This document shows positions 10,789 through 34,095 of a DNA stretch of 64,000 bases, piece after piece. The notes beneath the pieces are model-generated. The model saw only the letters and a list, made by a program, of their open reading frames with translations. It ran no database searches and was not told the origin of the DNA. Source of the stretch: Ephydatia muelleri (lineage: Eukaryota; Porifera; Demospongiae; Spongillida; Spongillidae); assembly GCA_013339895.1 (NCBI GenBank), contig JABACO010000019.1, positions 6,344,768 through 6,408,767 on the forward strand. The letters are read 5' to 3'. Numbering within the stretch: the stretch's first letter is position 1; each line of letters begins with the position of its first letter. Both the position numbers and the translations under genes were made by a program.

Positions 10789-13700
10789 TCATCCTGTTCT
10801 TTTGACCTCAATAGTGTCAACATTAAGGTCTGGCCTGGCAGGGTAAACAACCAACAGTTGCCCTTCTGCATCCACTACCTTAACCTGTTCTACCATCAGC
10901 CCATCATGCACACTTGATTGCAAGCGTTCACAACACATAGCAGCGATTAGCGAGTCCATCACTTTCTTGCATGAAGCCAAACTATCAGATGATGTCACTT
11001 CCAACAACACATCAGTTGATGATGGACTTATCTGGTAAAGAAACATATTAAATAGAAAAATGGCACACATTACAATATACCTTGGATAACTCAGAATTGG
11101 TCAAAGGTGGTAGGGACAGGACTGCACCCGTGCTGTCCCGAAGGTGAACCATCTCCATTGCATTCACCAAATCTAAGTATCTGCAGCAACATGTGAGAAT
11201 ATCACAAGCAGCAAGAATGTTTTGCCCAAATACATCAATTACTTAGTAACATTTACACAATAACTCAGCTGGCCATTACAATAAATGTTTTGATTGCATA
11301 TTTATTGCTGTTTATTGAGTACTTGTAACTGATAAAGAAAATAAGATGAATTATGGTTCACATGACCACATCTATAAATAATGCATCTACATGTACAGGT
11401 GCTTGTACGAGTAATTACTGAAACATTCCTGGCAATATCAAAAAGCATACAGATTCAACAAATGTTAAATTAATTGCACATCTTGGTTGAGCAGGTTTAT
11501 TGAGTGCGACCATACATTATGCAACATGTTGTGCACAACTCAAATGAATATGGGTAATAGTATGGTAGATTACTGAAATTTTAAATACTTAAATCCATTG
11601 AGTTGCATGTGTAGTGTATGGTTGCCTTAAGTGATGAAGAAATCAATAAACTATGGGTCCACCTGGTCACATGAACACATCCTACATATCAGACATTCTT
11701 GTAGGAGTAATAATTAATTCCCTACTACAATGCAAAGTGAATGGCCAATTGATCATGAAATGAGCTGGAACACATGGCAAAACTTTTTTGGAAGGTGCTT
11801 CCATAGTGGTTCCAGATTGTACAGCATTAACATCACCCCTTGGTTATGGATATCTCTTGGGCAGAAAATGGCGACAATTATCAAGGGCATGTTGGCAAAA
11901 ATCTCCAGTTTGTCCAGTCACATGTGTCAGAGACGAGGAACCATGCATGTATCACAAACTGATAAGTGTACCAGGAGTGCGATGTGAGGTTGTTTCCAAG
12001 GTAAATAAATGGGTAATTGGCTTTGATTGCTTTTTGCACCATTTGCTATTGCAGCATAGTTACCAGTTATGTTTGTCATCGTCAGCAATACCGAAGCGAT
12101 GCCACAATACTCACAACTTGAAGATTGTTTGGGATGCTTCAGCTACACAATGCACTAATTATTAAGTGACGTTCAATTAGTGTCAGTGACAATCCTGTTA
12201 CATTGAGTTCATTCCTTGTGCGTGTATAGTATTATGCATCGCAAGATTGATCCCAAATGATCTTCAAAATACACAAAGATAATAAGTTACAGAAATTTCA
12301 GGATTAGGCAGGCGTACATATGTATACAATTTGAGAGTTTACCAACATCCTACCATGAATAAATTGAGCAGACAAAAAAGTGAATTATATGAAATGACCC
12401 TAAAGCACAACTATTCAGGTATTTATTCCAATGCACATGCACAATATCAGTAGGAAGTAGAAGTGACTCATGTTAGAACTTTACTTAGATACTAATTAAC
12501 TTCACCTCCCAAAAGTAACGCAAGACAGTATGAAAAGATAACCTGTGCAGAATATCAGTACAGCCATCTCATTAGACAAAAAATCAATGTTCTGCAGTAC
12601 TGCTGGCTGCTGAATTATCAGCTAATCATGACAAAACAAAACAGTAAAAAAGATAGCACATTATAAGGCTCACTACAAAATATGCATAGCATGCATATCA
12701 ATTTTCTTGGCGTGTGCAAAATTAAAGACACACCCCACAAACTCACTTGCTAAGAAGTGCTGCATTTGTGTCTACTGTCTTTTGCTTCTTGGTCGGGGCT
12801 TTTTTGTCAGGTTTGCAGTCCTCAAGATAGTCCAGAAATTCCTGCACTGTGCTTGTTTTAGTCCAACCAAGGGGTGTTACAGTTATAGAATCAGCAGGAC
12901 CACACTCAAATGTAAATGGTGGAACTATTCTAGATAGATCATGAGTTGCAATTGTAGCAACCCTACGCCTTTTGCACACAGTATCATGAAGCTTGGTCTG
13001 GAAATAAAACAGCAATAGTTACAATTACAATTGTTTCTCCCATGCCACCAACAAACCTGAATTGCAATGAACTGCTTAAAATTTTCCCCAGTTGTTAGGT
13101 CTAGACCACGAACTGCTGCAAACACCACATATGGCCTTACACGTCTTGCTGCAGTCATAGTTTTGATTTCAAGTAGCTCAGCTGGTTTAGCAACAATAAC
13201 TCGAGGCTTGCTGGACTGAAACGACACTTCAGAATCATTTTCATTGACATCTTCGGAGACTACCTCTTCCTCTTTCTCCACAGTTTTCCCCTTCTTTTCT
13301 TTTTCACGTTTCTCTTTGCTTGACTTTGGTGCATGACTTGCAATGTAGTCCAAAACCGCTTTCGGTTTTTGAGCTCCATGCTGGGCAATAAGTTTCATCA
13401 AGCGACGGTCTTCAATAGGGTTGTCTTCCAGATGAAGAGATTTCATCTTCAAGCAGGATGTAAATTCATATGGCAAAGATGCCAGTTTGTTCCGTTTTAA
13501 TTCCAGTACTTTGAGATTTGTAAGGTTTCCGATCTTTCCATCCAAGGTTGCTATTGAGTTGTCAGATGCAATCAGCTCCAATAAGCTAACAGTTGAATAA
13601 ACAAAAGCAGGGAGACATGACAATTGATTCTGTCCCAAATCAAGATGCTGAAGAGCAGAAAAACCAGCACAACCTTCAGGTATATCTGGAAACGACTTAT

Positions 13701-14067
13701 CATCCAAACAGCTGTTACTAATTACTAGAGTTTGAAGAGAGCTTAATCGGTACAGTGCCTGAGGGACTGAAGAGATTTTGCTATATGATGTATCCAGAAG
13801 TTTCAACTTGCTAAGGGCACCTGTTTCTTCAGGTAGTGACTCCAACGCAGTATTGGTCACAACCAATTGCAGCAGATTGTTAAGATTACTAAGTTTTGAG
13901 CTCAATACAGTTAACTTTGTGAATCCAGTCATTTTCAAATAATTTAAAGTCGAAATAGCATACAACCTTTCATCTTTCCCGGATTCCAAAGCTGCTGCCT
14001 CCGCCTCATCCAGCGCTTCTCGTCTGATCACTATTTCTCTTTTTCCTTCTGAAATCTCCAAAGCCAT
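10789..14067 (-). CDS. LRRC47: leucine-rich repeat-containing protein 47 (LRR plus B3/B4 tRNA-synthetase-like domain)
   Basis: Four exons read on the minus strand: 14067-13057, 12997-12747, 11180-11081 and 11031-10789. They give 534 residues (human about 580). Residues ~45-235 are leucine-rich repeats, e.g. LQHLDLGQNQLSCLPAF and LKVLELKRNKLASLPYEF. A lysine/glutamate-rich linker follows (~250-285). Then comes a region related to the B3/B4 domain of phenylalanyl-tRNA synthetase beta: RPYVVFAAVRGLDL, FIAIQTKLHD, RVATIATHDL, LSLPPLTNSE and the terminal VDAEGQLLVVYPARPDLNV. These segments occur in this order in animal LRRC47. Its molecular role is poorly defined. I started at the ATG at 14067; an upstream in-frame ATG at 14097 would add ten residues and reach into the shared promoter. 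Intron 3 is about 1.57 kb and the others are 49-59 nt. It is divergent from MCM5. Confidence 0.92.
11181..12746 (-). other. large third intron of LRRC47
   Basis: This 1566-nt intron is far longer than the other two in the gene. It contains a weak direct repeat: an imperfect TTCACATGACCACATC-type stretch near 11355 and a related one near 11655, each followed ~50 nt on by a GAGTAAT(T/A) motif. I see no recognisable coding sequence in it; the overlapping plus-strand ORFs around 11730-12165 have no recognisable domain. Confidence 0.45.
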
Positions 14068-14108
14068 TTTGATCTGGTAAATGCAACACATGCGCATTTA
14101 TCTATGCT

Positions 14109-14114
14109 CACGTG
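14109..14114. promoter_or_regulatory. CACGTG E-box
   Basis: A canonical palindromic E-box of the kind bound by Myc/Max or USF-type bHLH factors sits about 18 bp from the E2F-type site in the bidirectional promoter. Confidence 0.5.
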
Positions 14115-14126
14115 GAATACGTAAAC

Positions 14127-14134
14127 GCGGGAAA
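14127..14134 (-). promoter_or_regulatory. E2F-type site
   Basis: GCGGGAAA is the exact complement of TTTCCCGC, a member of the TTTSSCGC E2F consensus. It lies 66 bp before the MCM5 ATG. E2F control of MCM genes at G1/S is well established in animals, so the position is meaningful. Binding itself is inferred. Confidence 0.7.
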
Positions 14135-14199
14135 TTCGGGTTCGAATCTCGTTATTGTTGTTCAACTTATTAATTCGCCCAGTTCAGAGAAAAAGTGCA

Positions 14200-25801
<11,602 letters not shown>

Positions 25802-26069
25802 AATGGTTCCATCCATGCATATGGCACTTTAACATATTTACAAACTGAGTATTGTTGCTACATGTATATATGCTGTTGTTAACTTATCATGAGATAGCCT
25901 CAACGAACTAATTGGTAATCAAAGCTGATATACTCTGATGTACTATAGCACTTTCTGATTGCTATAATGTCAATGAGATGATTTCAATCCCAGAAACTTC
26001 CAATTATCGTGAGATACGTAAATGGTAACCAAAAAGAACTCTATGGTAGCGTATTGCTCATGGTGCCAA
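25802..26069. other. MCM5 3' region
   Basis: This is the presumed 3' UTR and spacer. I see no coding exon, and no canonical AATAAA close to the stop. Confidence 0.5.
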
Positions 26070-26296
26070 CTATGTTAATTTAATCTCTTGTCGATGCTCG
26101 TGATAGTAGTAATCTGCACTATCCCGATGAACTATGGTGCCATCTTCACATTGAAAACTCTCCATAAAAGGTAGTGCATCTGCATGTACTACGGCTGAAC
26201 TAACATCATTGACATCACGAGTGGCAACAGTATTGTCAGATGAGACCCAGATGGCTCCGACGGAAACTGGTCTGCAGTGACATGCAAAGAACTGGG
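26070..26296 (-). CDS. candidate terminal exon of an unrecognised minus-strand gene
   Basis: On the minus strand a strong polypyrimidine-AG acceptor (CTTAATTTTTTTTCTGTAG) ends just before 26296. The open frame that follows encodes about 75 residues to a TAG at 26070-26072. The reading (CRPVSVGAIWVSSDNTVATR, FQCEDGTIVHRDSADYYYHE) is compositionally protein-like. I do not recognise a family. It could be the last exon of a gene whose other exons lie at 27.1-27.8 kb, or a fragment of a decayed element. Confidence 0.3.
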
Positions 26297-27131
26297 CTAC
26301 AGAAAAAAAATTAAGGATGTTTGGCTTCAATGTCTGCATGCTTTTCTCCGGCGCTTTCATAGCCACTCAAATGCTTCTTTATTGATAACATGCGATGAAT
26401 CCAGGGGTGATGTAGCAATATATCGATTGTAGGCGTGTACATGTGTGGCTCTATCTTCGGTGGGTCTGGCACTTGCGCCACCTAGTTAATTCCGTGCTAA
26501 CTTCCTGTTACTTGTTCTAAAGTACTAAACCCCTGGGACAGGGGTCAAAGCTAATTAAGAATTTGAAACACTGCAGAGGCTCTATAAAGTTATTAATGTT
26601 GTGCATTCGATTTGTACATGTTATGTATGTTGTTAGTGAAATAATAAGAGTGACTGTTGCATACATTAAATGCTCGATTTGTACACTTAATCAGAGGTAT
26701 CCTATTAATTTCAATCCTACTGTTGAGATAATTAGTCATGAACATCATCACATATATATATAGGTGAATAGGAAAGAAATAGCATTAGTACCGTTCAAAG
26801 AGAGTAACTCTATTTTCATGACCTGATACAAATACATTTGTTGGTTGTGGGTTCCAGTACAGGTGCAGATGGCACATGCTAATGCGTGAAAAGTGGGCCC
26901 GTTTCCAATCCCTCTATCTCTGACAATACATACCTGTTCGAACATTTAATGTCTTTGCTGAATAAATAAACTAGTTGCTTGCTTATGATCGATGTTGTAC
27001 TTGATTATGATGAGAGCCGTAACACCATGCTGCAAATTAAAACACAGAGCGTAGCTCAGGCCAGACAATTAGCTTGTTGATGCAGGCCTGATGTAGTTAC
27101 TGATGCCGTCTTATTGTTATCACTTTCAACT

Positions 27132-27326
27132 TCAGGTAATGACAAATCTCTCAAACTTGTGGGGTTTAGATCCTTGTGATCGTACAACAAGTATATCTGC
27201 CATATGATAGCAGTGTTGCAATGACCAACTCAAATCAGATTTGAGGTTCTTCTCCACAGTTGAAATGTGTTGATAGAAAACACTTTTTTTGTTTTCCTGA
27301 CTGGATCCTTCTGATGGCAGGCTCAA
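27132..27326 (-). CDS. candidate internal coding segment, unrecognised
   Basis: A 64-codon open stretch on the minus strand has a protein-like composition (SSQENKKSVFYQHISTVEKN, SWSLQHCYHMADILVV). It starts without an ATG and ends in TGA. It has no known domain to my eye. Its place between two other minus-strand coding-like blocks is the main reason to list it. Confidence 0.22.
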   Translation of the reverse strand: MSLPSEGSSQENKKSVFYQHISTVEKNLKSDLSWSLQHCYHMADILVVRSQGSKPHKFERFVIT

Positions 27327-27440
27327 AAGGGCATAAGTAATTTATGTCAAAGTAGCTTTACATCCATGACTTTCATTAACTATCTTATAAATTCCCTCTC
27401 AAACGGGCAATGTTGCTCTCTGAGAGATTTTCAGTAAAAT

Positions 27441-27815
27441 TTACATACACCTCTGCGTTATATTCAGTGATTGCCTTATCTTTTCAATGATGGAAGATAT
27501 CTCATGTAGTGCACATATGTCATCAGGATCTGGTTGATTGATGTATGTCAGAACTATGAAATTGAGGTTCCTCTCTCCATCTTCATCTTCATCATCCTCG
27601 TCATCACTATCATCATCATTGCCATCAACGTCATTACCATCACTCATCTCATGGTCCGCCCTAATACTGTCACAACCATTAATAATGTTACGACTTTGAT
27701 CCAATATGCCATCATCACTGCTGTCACAAGCACCACCAGAAACATCACCATCATTAGGATTTCCATTCTCATTCTCAACAATAGCTTCATGCTTATTATC
27801 ATTTTAATTAAAAGA
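27441..27815 (-). CDS. candidate acidic low-complexity exon, unrecognised
   Basis: About 125 codons are open on the minus strand with no ATG at the start. The first two thirds are Asp/Glu/Asn/Gly-rich (DGNDVDGNDDDSDDEDDEDE). They lead into an ordered-looking segment, ERNLNFIVLTYINQPDPDD and ICALHEISSIIEKIRQSL. The frame ends at a TAA, or at an AG|GTGTATGT donor just before it. The acidic run is a (GAT/GAN)n-type simple sequence, so openness there is weak evidence; the non-repetitive tail is the better argument. Function is unknown. Confidence 0.3.
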
Positions 27816-28084
27816 CTAATGATCAAGTTAATTAACTTTAATAAAACAACAAATTAACCATTTTAACTGTGCATGCTGTATGGTTGAGTGTCTAAAATAT
27901 CAGCCATTTGTGTGATATCTGTGTTTTAAGAGCTTGATTACGTACTTGTAGCTGCTAAATGAGCCAGTACGTCAGTTGGTTAATTAGAGGTTAACAAAAG
28001 ATGACCTATTCATGCATGTTCTATATGGTGGTTTTCATCTTGGTGTAGCTCAGTGGCCATTGTGTACATTGAGATCAAATGAGT

Positions 28085-28835
28085 CTCTGTGTGATTGTGT
28101 ATTTCTGTGTGTGTCTGTGTGTGTGTGTATTAAGCTGCGTGTGGTAAAAATCAACTCTACTATTGAAAGGTCTCAACCATTCCTCTATGCAATTTAATAT
28201 TTTGACCCCACTCTACCCATCCATTGCCATGACGATGAGTGTTGAGTCTGAGTGTGTGAGTGTGCGTATCTATGCAAGTATGCATGTGTGCATGTCTGTG
28301 TGTGTGTCTTTGTGTTTGTGTCTGCGTCGTGTCTGTGTGTGTGTGTTTGTGTGTCACTGTGTGTCTGTGGGTCAGTTTGTGTGTGTGTCTGTGTATGTGT
28401 GTGTGAGTTTGTGTGTGTCTGTATGTGTGTTGTCTTTGTGTATGATGTGTCTGTGTGTTTGTGTGTGTGCATTTGCATGCTTTCTGTATGTATGTTACCC
28501 TATCCATTGTGTATTAACCTATGTGTGATTAAAATCCACTCTACGATCTGAAAGTCATGACCATTGTTCTATGCAATTCCCTAGTGTGACCCCACTCTAC
28601 CCATCCATTGCCATGAACACTAGATGAGTGTCCACATGTTTCTTTCTGCTTCTTTGTGTGTGTGTGTGTGTGTATGTTTGTGTGTGTGTGTGCATGTTTG
28701 TCTGTATATATGTATGTCTGTGTGTGTCTCTACCATGTGTGTGCATTTGCATGGTTTCTGTATGTGCGTTACCCTGTGCATCCTATTCTGCATTCATTGG
28801 CTGTACATGTAATCTGTCGTTTTGCACGCTACGGC
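28085..28835. repeat. duplicated TG-rich microsatellite block
   Basis: Two tandem copies (about 28130-28510 and 28510-28820) each hold a unique-looking head, with the shared stretches ATCCATTGCCATGA and GACCCCACTCTACCC, followed by an imperfect (TG)n tract and a tail containing GTGTGCATTTGCATG. The first TG tract is about 230 bp and the second about 90 bp. Open frames in both strands here come from the dinucleotide repeat and are not genes. Confidence 0.85.
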
Positions 28836-28884
28836 TAGACTATAAATGTGCATGAATGTATGGTGAGATGCTGTGAGATGCAAT

Positions 28885-29115
28885 TGTGTAGGGTTACGTT
28901 CTCTGCGATCGAAATCAAAGTACCACACACACTGTCAGCGAAATCTCGATCTATATTAGACACCCAGACCGGCAAATTTATGAAAAGCGCAACAGCAAGC
29001 AGGGAGGTGGGGGAAATTGCGGTGGAGGTTGGGCTAGGAACCACGTGATCACATCTGAGCTGATGGGGTGGGGCTTGTGAACGACCGCTGCTCAATTTGC
29101 ACATGCGCATCGCTG
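28885..29115. promoter_or_regulatory. CpG-bearing promoter-like patch
   Basis: CpG dinucleotides are frequent here (GCGATCGAAATC, CAGCGAAATCTCGATC, GAAAAGCGC, GAACGACCGCTG), in contrast to the flanks. It contains CACGTG (29042-29047) and CACATGCGCAT (29100-29110); both motifs also occur in the LRRC47/MCM5 promoter. It could be the promoter of the candidate minus-strand gene at 26-27.8 kb. No transcript start can be defined. Confidence 0.35.
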
Positions 29116-29319
29116 CACAATAGTAATTTTTCTTTTCAGGTTTTCGCAAGTATAAATTGGATTTCATTTTCAAATACATGAGCAAACAGGCTCAACTTTA
29201 ACAGTGGTTAATTTAGTGTACGATTAATAAATTAAAATTAAAATGATGTAACACCTTCCACAATCTTGATTATCCTATCAAAAGTTATTTCAATTCAAAC
29301 ATGACCTATTCCACCTTGT

Positions 29320-30800
29320 ATTAGTGCTGCATTACATTCAGAAGCATGTGGAAGTATGCTTGCAATTATTACATGCCGTTGCATCTCATGACATTATACT
29401 TGTGCATTGTTGTTTATCATCAGCAGTCATGCAAAATGATGTCATTATGGTCACAGAACCATGCAGAGTTGTGTATGCTTGCAATCATTACATTGTAATT
29501 GTGCCGTACCCATATAATGAGAAACACAATTGTGCATTGTTGCTAATCATCATTGAGCAAAATTATTGTATACAGTCTGAACCATGTTAGTGTATGCTTG
29601 CAATCATTACATCATAGTTGATAGTACTATCTCATGATAGGCATTTGTGCATTCTCGCTTATTATAAGCAACAGTTGTGCAAAATGATGTTAGAGTTGCA
29701 TTAAAGTCTGAACCATGTGAGTGTATGCTTGACATCATTACATTGTAATTGTGCTGTACCCATCCATATCCATGAGAATAACAATTGTGCACTGTTGCTA
29801 TCATAAAAATATTTGAGCAAATTTACAGTCTGAACCATGTCGATGAATCATTACCTCATTGTTATATCGTTAGATGGGTGCAGAACAATTACTCAGTAAT
29901 GATTGCAAGCATACTGTTACATGGTTGTGTCTGTAATGTAACAGTAAATTATCATTTTGCACAACAATTACTTATGAGCAACAATGCACAAATTGTAGGA
30001 GATGGGTACTGCACAACGATGGTGTAAGGATTGCAAGCATCTCATGATTTACACAATGGTAAATTGTTGCAGGAATGTTGTGCAAAATGACCGTTTCAGT
30101 ATTGCAATAACGCCATGACCATTTGGCAGCATGCTTGCTGTGTAATTGTACAGCACCCATTTTAATATAAACATATCAATGCAATATTTCTTATCAGAGG
30201 TAATGCATTGATCATCAATGTGTGCAGTGTTGGTAAAACTCATAATTTTATGTTCATTACAGTTATTATCGGTATGCTTGCACTCATTGCTGAGTAATTG
30301 TGCAGCACCCATCTTATGATTGAACACATTTGTAAATTGTTGCTTGTCAATAGCAATGTTGTGCAAAAGGATAACTTAGTATTGTATTACAGTCAAAAGC
30401 ATGCGATTGCACTCATTGCTGAGTAATTGTGCAGCAACAATTTCATGATTAAAACATGTATCCACTGTTGCTTTTATCATATGTATTGTCGCGCAAAATG
30501 ATAATCTCAGTGTTCCATTACACTCACAAACTATGTCAATATGCTTACACACATTTTTTAATAATGGATCAGCACCCATCTCTAGATAAACAGATTAGTG
30601 CAAATTTGCTTATCATAAGGTCCAGTGTATCTAAAATCATATTCCTATTGTTGCATTACAGTCCCAGTCATTTGGTAGCATGCTTGCGCTCATTAGTGCT
30701 GAATAATTTTGCAGCAATCTTATTGTTGCGTTAAAGTCACAACTATTTGGCAGTATGCTTGCACACAAGGTACCTAAAATCATATTCTTAGCGTTGCATT
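29320..30800 (-). repeat. satellite family A, oldest part, inverted orientation
   Basis: Diverged repeats of roughly 130-150 bp recur. Recognition pieces are GTTGTGCAAAATGAT, GCATTACAGTC, AGCATGCTTGCACTCATT, GTAATTGTGCAGCACCCAT and ATTGTTGCTTATCA. Reversed, these are the same pieces in the same order as in the family A units downstream, so this stretch is family A in the opposite orientation. Divergence between neighbouring units is higher than downstream. Confidence 0.75.
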
Positions 30801-33800
30801 ACAGTCACAATAATGGTGGCAAGCATATTTCCACTTGGTTCGGCCAGTAATACAATACTTAGATATCACTTTTCACAACAATTGCTTATGATAAACAAAC
30901 ATTGCACAAATGTGTTCATCATAGGTTGGGAAGTACACAATTACAGATCAATGATGGCAAGCATATTTCCACTTAGTTTAACTGTATTACTACTATACAT
31001 AGATTTCACGCATTGCTGCATAGCCATTGCTTATGATAAGCATATGTTTATCATAGGATGGGAATTGAACAATTACAAATCAATGACGGCAAGCATATTG
31101 GTTCTGTGTGCATTACTATACTTAGATACCACTTTGCTCAACAATTGCTTATGATAAACTAAATTGGGACAAATGTGTTCATCATAGGATGGGAAGTGCA
31201 CAATGACAAATCAATGATGGCAAGCATATTTCCACTTGGATCTGACTGTATTATTATACTTAGAAATCACTTTGCACAACGATTGCTTATATGAAAAACA
31301 ATATCACACAAATGTAGGATGGGAAGTGCACAATTACAAATCAATGATGAAAAGTATATTCCTACTTGGTTCGGACTGTAACAAATTTTTCAGATATCAC
31401 TTTGCATTAAGATTGCTTATGATAAGAAACATTGCAAGGTGTTTATAAGAGGATGCAAAGTGCACAATTAAAAATCAATGATCTGACTGTATTACTTTAG
31501 TTAGATATCACTTTTCTCAACAATCGCTTACGATAAACAACATTGCACAAATATGTTTACCATAGGATGGGAGGTGCACAATTACAAATCAGTATTACTA
31601 TACTTAGAAATCACTATGCGCAACAATTGCTTATGATAAACAACATTCAACAAATTGGTTTATCATAGGATGGGAAGTGCACATGACAAATCAATGATGG
31701 CAAACCTATTGTTACTTTGTTCTAAAATCTTTAGATATTACTTTGCACAATGATTGCTCAAGATAAGAAACATTGCTATGTGTTTATCATAGGATGGGAA
31801 GTGCACAATTAAAGGTCAATGATAGATAGTATATGTCTACTTGGTTACGACTGTATTACTAAACAGATATCACTTTGCTGAACAATTGCATATGATAAGC
31901 ACAAATTTGTCATAGAAGAGAAGTGCACAATTACAAATCAATGATGGCAAGTATATTCATACTTGGCTCTGACTGTAATACAATGATATATCACTTTGCA
32001 CAACGACTGCTTATGATAAGCACCATTGCACAAATGTGTTTATCATAGGATGGGAAGTGAACAATTACAAATCAATGATGATTCCTACTTAGTTCTGACT
32101 GTAATAAATGTTTAGATATCACTGCACAACGATTGCTTATGATAAGCAACATTGCAAAAATATGATTATCATATGATGGGAAGTGCACAATTACAAATCA
32201 AGGATGGCAAGCATAATTCCACTTCGTTCTGCCTGTAATTAAATATCGCTTTACACAACAATTGCTTATAATGAGCAACATTATGCAATTGTGTTTATCA
32301 TACGATGGGAAGTGCACAATTACAAATCAATGATGGCAAGCATATTTTCAATTGGTTCTGACTGCATTATTATACTTATCACTTTGCGCATTAACGGCTT
32401 ATGATAAACAATATTGCACAAATGTATTTATCATAGGATGGGAACTACACAATTACAAATCAATGATGGCAATTATTTTCCTACTTAGTTCTGACTGTAA
32501 TATAATGTTTAGATATCACTTTGCAAAATGATTTCTTATGATAAGCACAATTGCACAAATGTGGTTATAATTTAAAGAAAATCAAAGATGGCAAGTATAT
32601 TTCCACTTGGTTCTGCCTGTAATTATATTCTTAGATATCGCTTTACACAAAAATTGCTTATAATAAGCAGCATTGTGCGAATGCAATTTTCATACGATGC
32701 GAAGTGCACAATTACAAATCAAGCATTTCTCCAATTGGTTCTGACTGCATTATTATACTTAGATATCACGTTTCGCAACAATTGATTATGATAAACAAAA
32801 TTGCACAAATGTGCTATGATTAGAATGGGACGTGCACAATTACAAATCAATACGGCAAGCATATTTCCAATTGGTTCTCACTGCATTACTGTACTTAGAT
32901 ATCACTTTGCTCAACAATTGCTTATGATAAACAACATTGGACAAATGTAGAGGATGGGAAGTGCACATTTACAAAACAATGATGGGAAGCATATTTCCAC
33001 TTGGTTCTGCTGTAATTAAAATAGTAGATATCGCTTTAAAAACAATTGCTTATTTTAAGCAACATTGCGCAAATGTGTTTATCATACGATGGGAAAATTG
33101 CACAATTACATATCAGTGACAGAGTATATTCCTACTTGGTAATAAAATTTTCAGTATCACTTTGCACGACGATTGCTTATGATAAGCAACATTGCACAAA
33201 TGTGTTTGTATCATAGGTTGGGAAGTGCACAATTACAAATCAATGATGGCAAGAATATTACTACGTTTTTGACTGTAATGAGATGTCACTGCACAAAAAT
33301 TGCTTATGATAAAAAACATTGCAATGTGTTTATTATACGATGGGAAGTGCAAAATTACAGATCAATAATGGTAAGTACATTTTCACTTGGATACGACTGT
33401 ATTACTATACATCGATATCATTTTACTGCACAGCAATTTCTTATGTAAACAACATTGCACAAATGTTAGGATAGGAAGTGCACAATTACAGATCACTGCA
33501 TATTTCCACTTGGTTATGACTGCAATACAATACTTAGATAACACTTTGCACAACTATTACTTATGATAAGCAAAATTGCACAAATGTATAATTGGTTGGG
33601 AAGTGCACAATTACAGATCAATGATGGCAAGCATATTTCTACTTAGTTTAAATGTATTTCTTTACATATATATCACTTTGCTGCATAACTATCGCGTATG
33701 ATAAGCAAAATTTCACAAATGTGTTTATCATAGGATGGGAAGTGCACAATTACAAATCAAAAATGGAAAGTATATTCTTACTTGGTTCTGACTAATAAAA

Positions 33801-34095
33801 TGTTCAGATATCACTTTGCTCAACAACTGTTTATGATGAACGCAATGTGTTTATCATAGGATGGGAAGTGCACAATTACAAATCAATGATGGCAACCATA
33901 ATACCTTTGATTCTCACTGCATTCTGTACTTATCACTTTGCTCAACAATTGCTTATGATAAACAACATTGGACAAATAATTTTTCATAGGATGAGAAGTG
34001 CATAATTACAAATCAATGATGGCAAGCATATTGCTAATTGGTTCTGACTTTAATAAAATCTTTAGATATCACTTTGCACGATTGCACATGATAAG
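30800..34095 (+). repeat. satellite family A, direct orientation
   Basis: About two dozen head-to-tail units of roughly 105-150 bp. Each unit carries ATAGGATGGGAAGTGCACAA, TTACAAATCAATGATGGCAA, GCATATTTCCACTTGGTTC, TTAGATATCACTTTGCACAA, then the palindrome TTGCTTATGATAAGCAA and CATTGCACAAATGTG. Length changes between units come from internal deletions. Short open frames occur but share no frame from unit to unit. Confidence 0.85.

Larger units (their letters stand above)
14068..14199. promoter_or_regulatory. bidirectional LRRC47/MCM5 promoter
   Basis: Only 132 bp separate the two divergent start codons, so both 5' UTRs and core promoters must fit here unless there are upstream non-coding exons. 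CpGs are much denser than in the flanking introns. Visible motifs are CACATGCGCAT (14087-14097, an NRF1-like half-site), CACGTG (14109-14114) and GCGGGAAA (14127-14134). No TATA box is evident, as is usual for a housekeeping bidirectional promoter. Confidence 0.8.

Noticed and set aside
11730-12165. Overlapping plus-strand ORFs in LRRC47 intron 3
   Set aside because: They are antisense to the gene and have no recognisable motif; two frames are open over the same stretch.
14068-14097. Upstream in-frame ATG of LRRC47 as the true start
   Set aside because: It would add ten residues (MRMCCIYQIK) encoded inside the short bidirectional promoter over the NRF1-like motif. The ATG at 14067 gives a more typical N-terminus.
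28160-28855. Cysteine/valine-rich and His/Thr-rich ORFs on both strands
   Set aside because: They are translations of the imperfect (TG)n/(CA)n tracts.
28835-29185. 116-codon minus-strand ORF over the promoter-like patch
   Set aside because: Composition is not protein-like and the frame overlaps CpG-rich regulatory-looking sequence; it is more likely a by-product of base composition.
29300-34095. tRNA or other small RNA genes in the older satellite
   Set aside because: I saw no A-box/B-box pair or cloverleaf; the palindromes are the satellite core.
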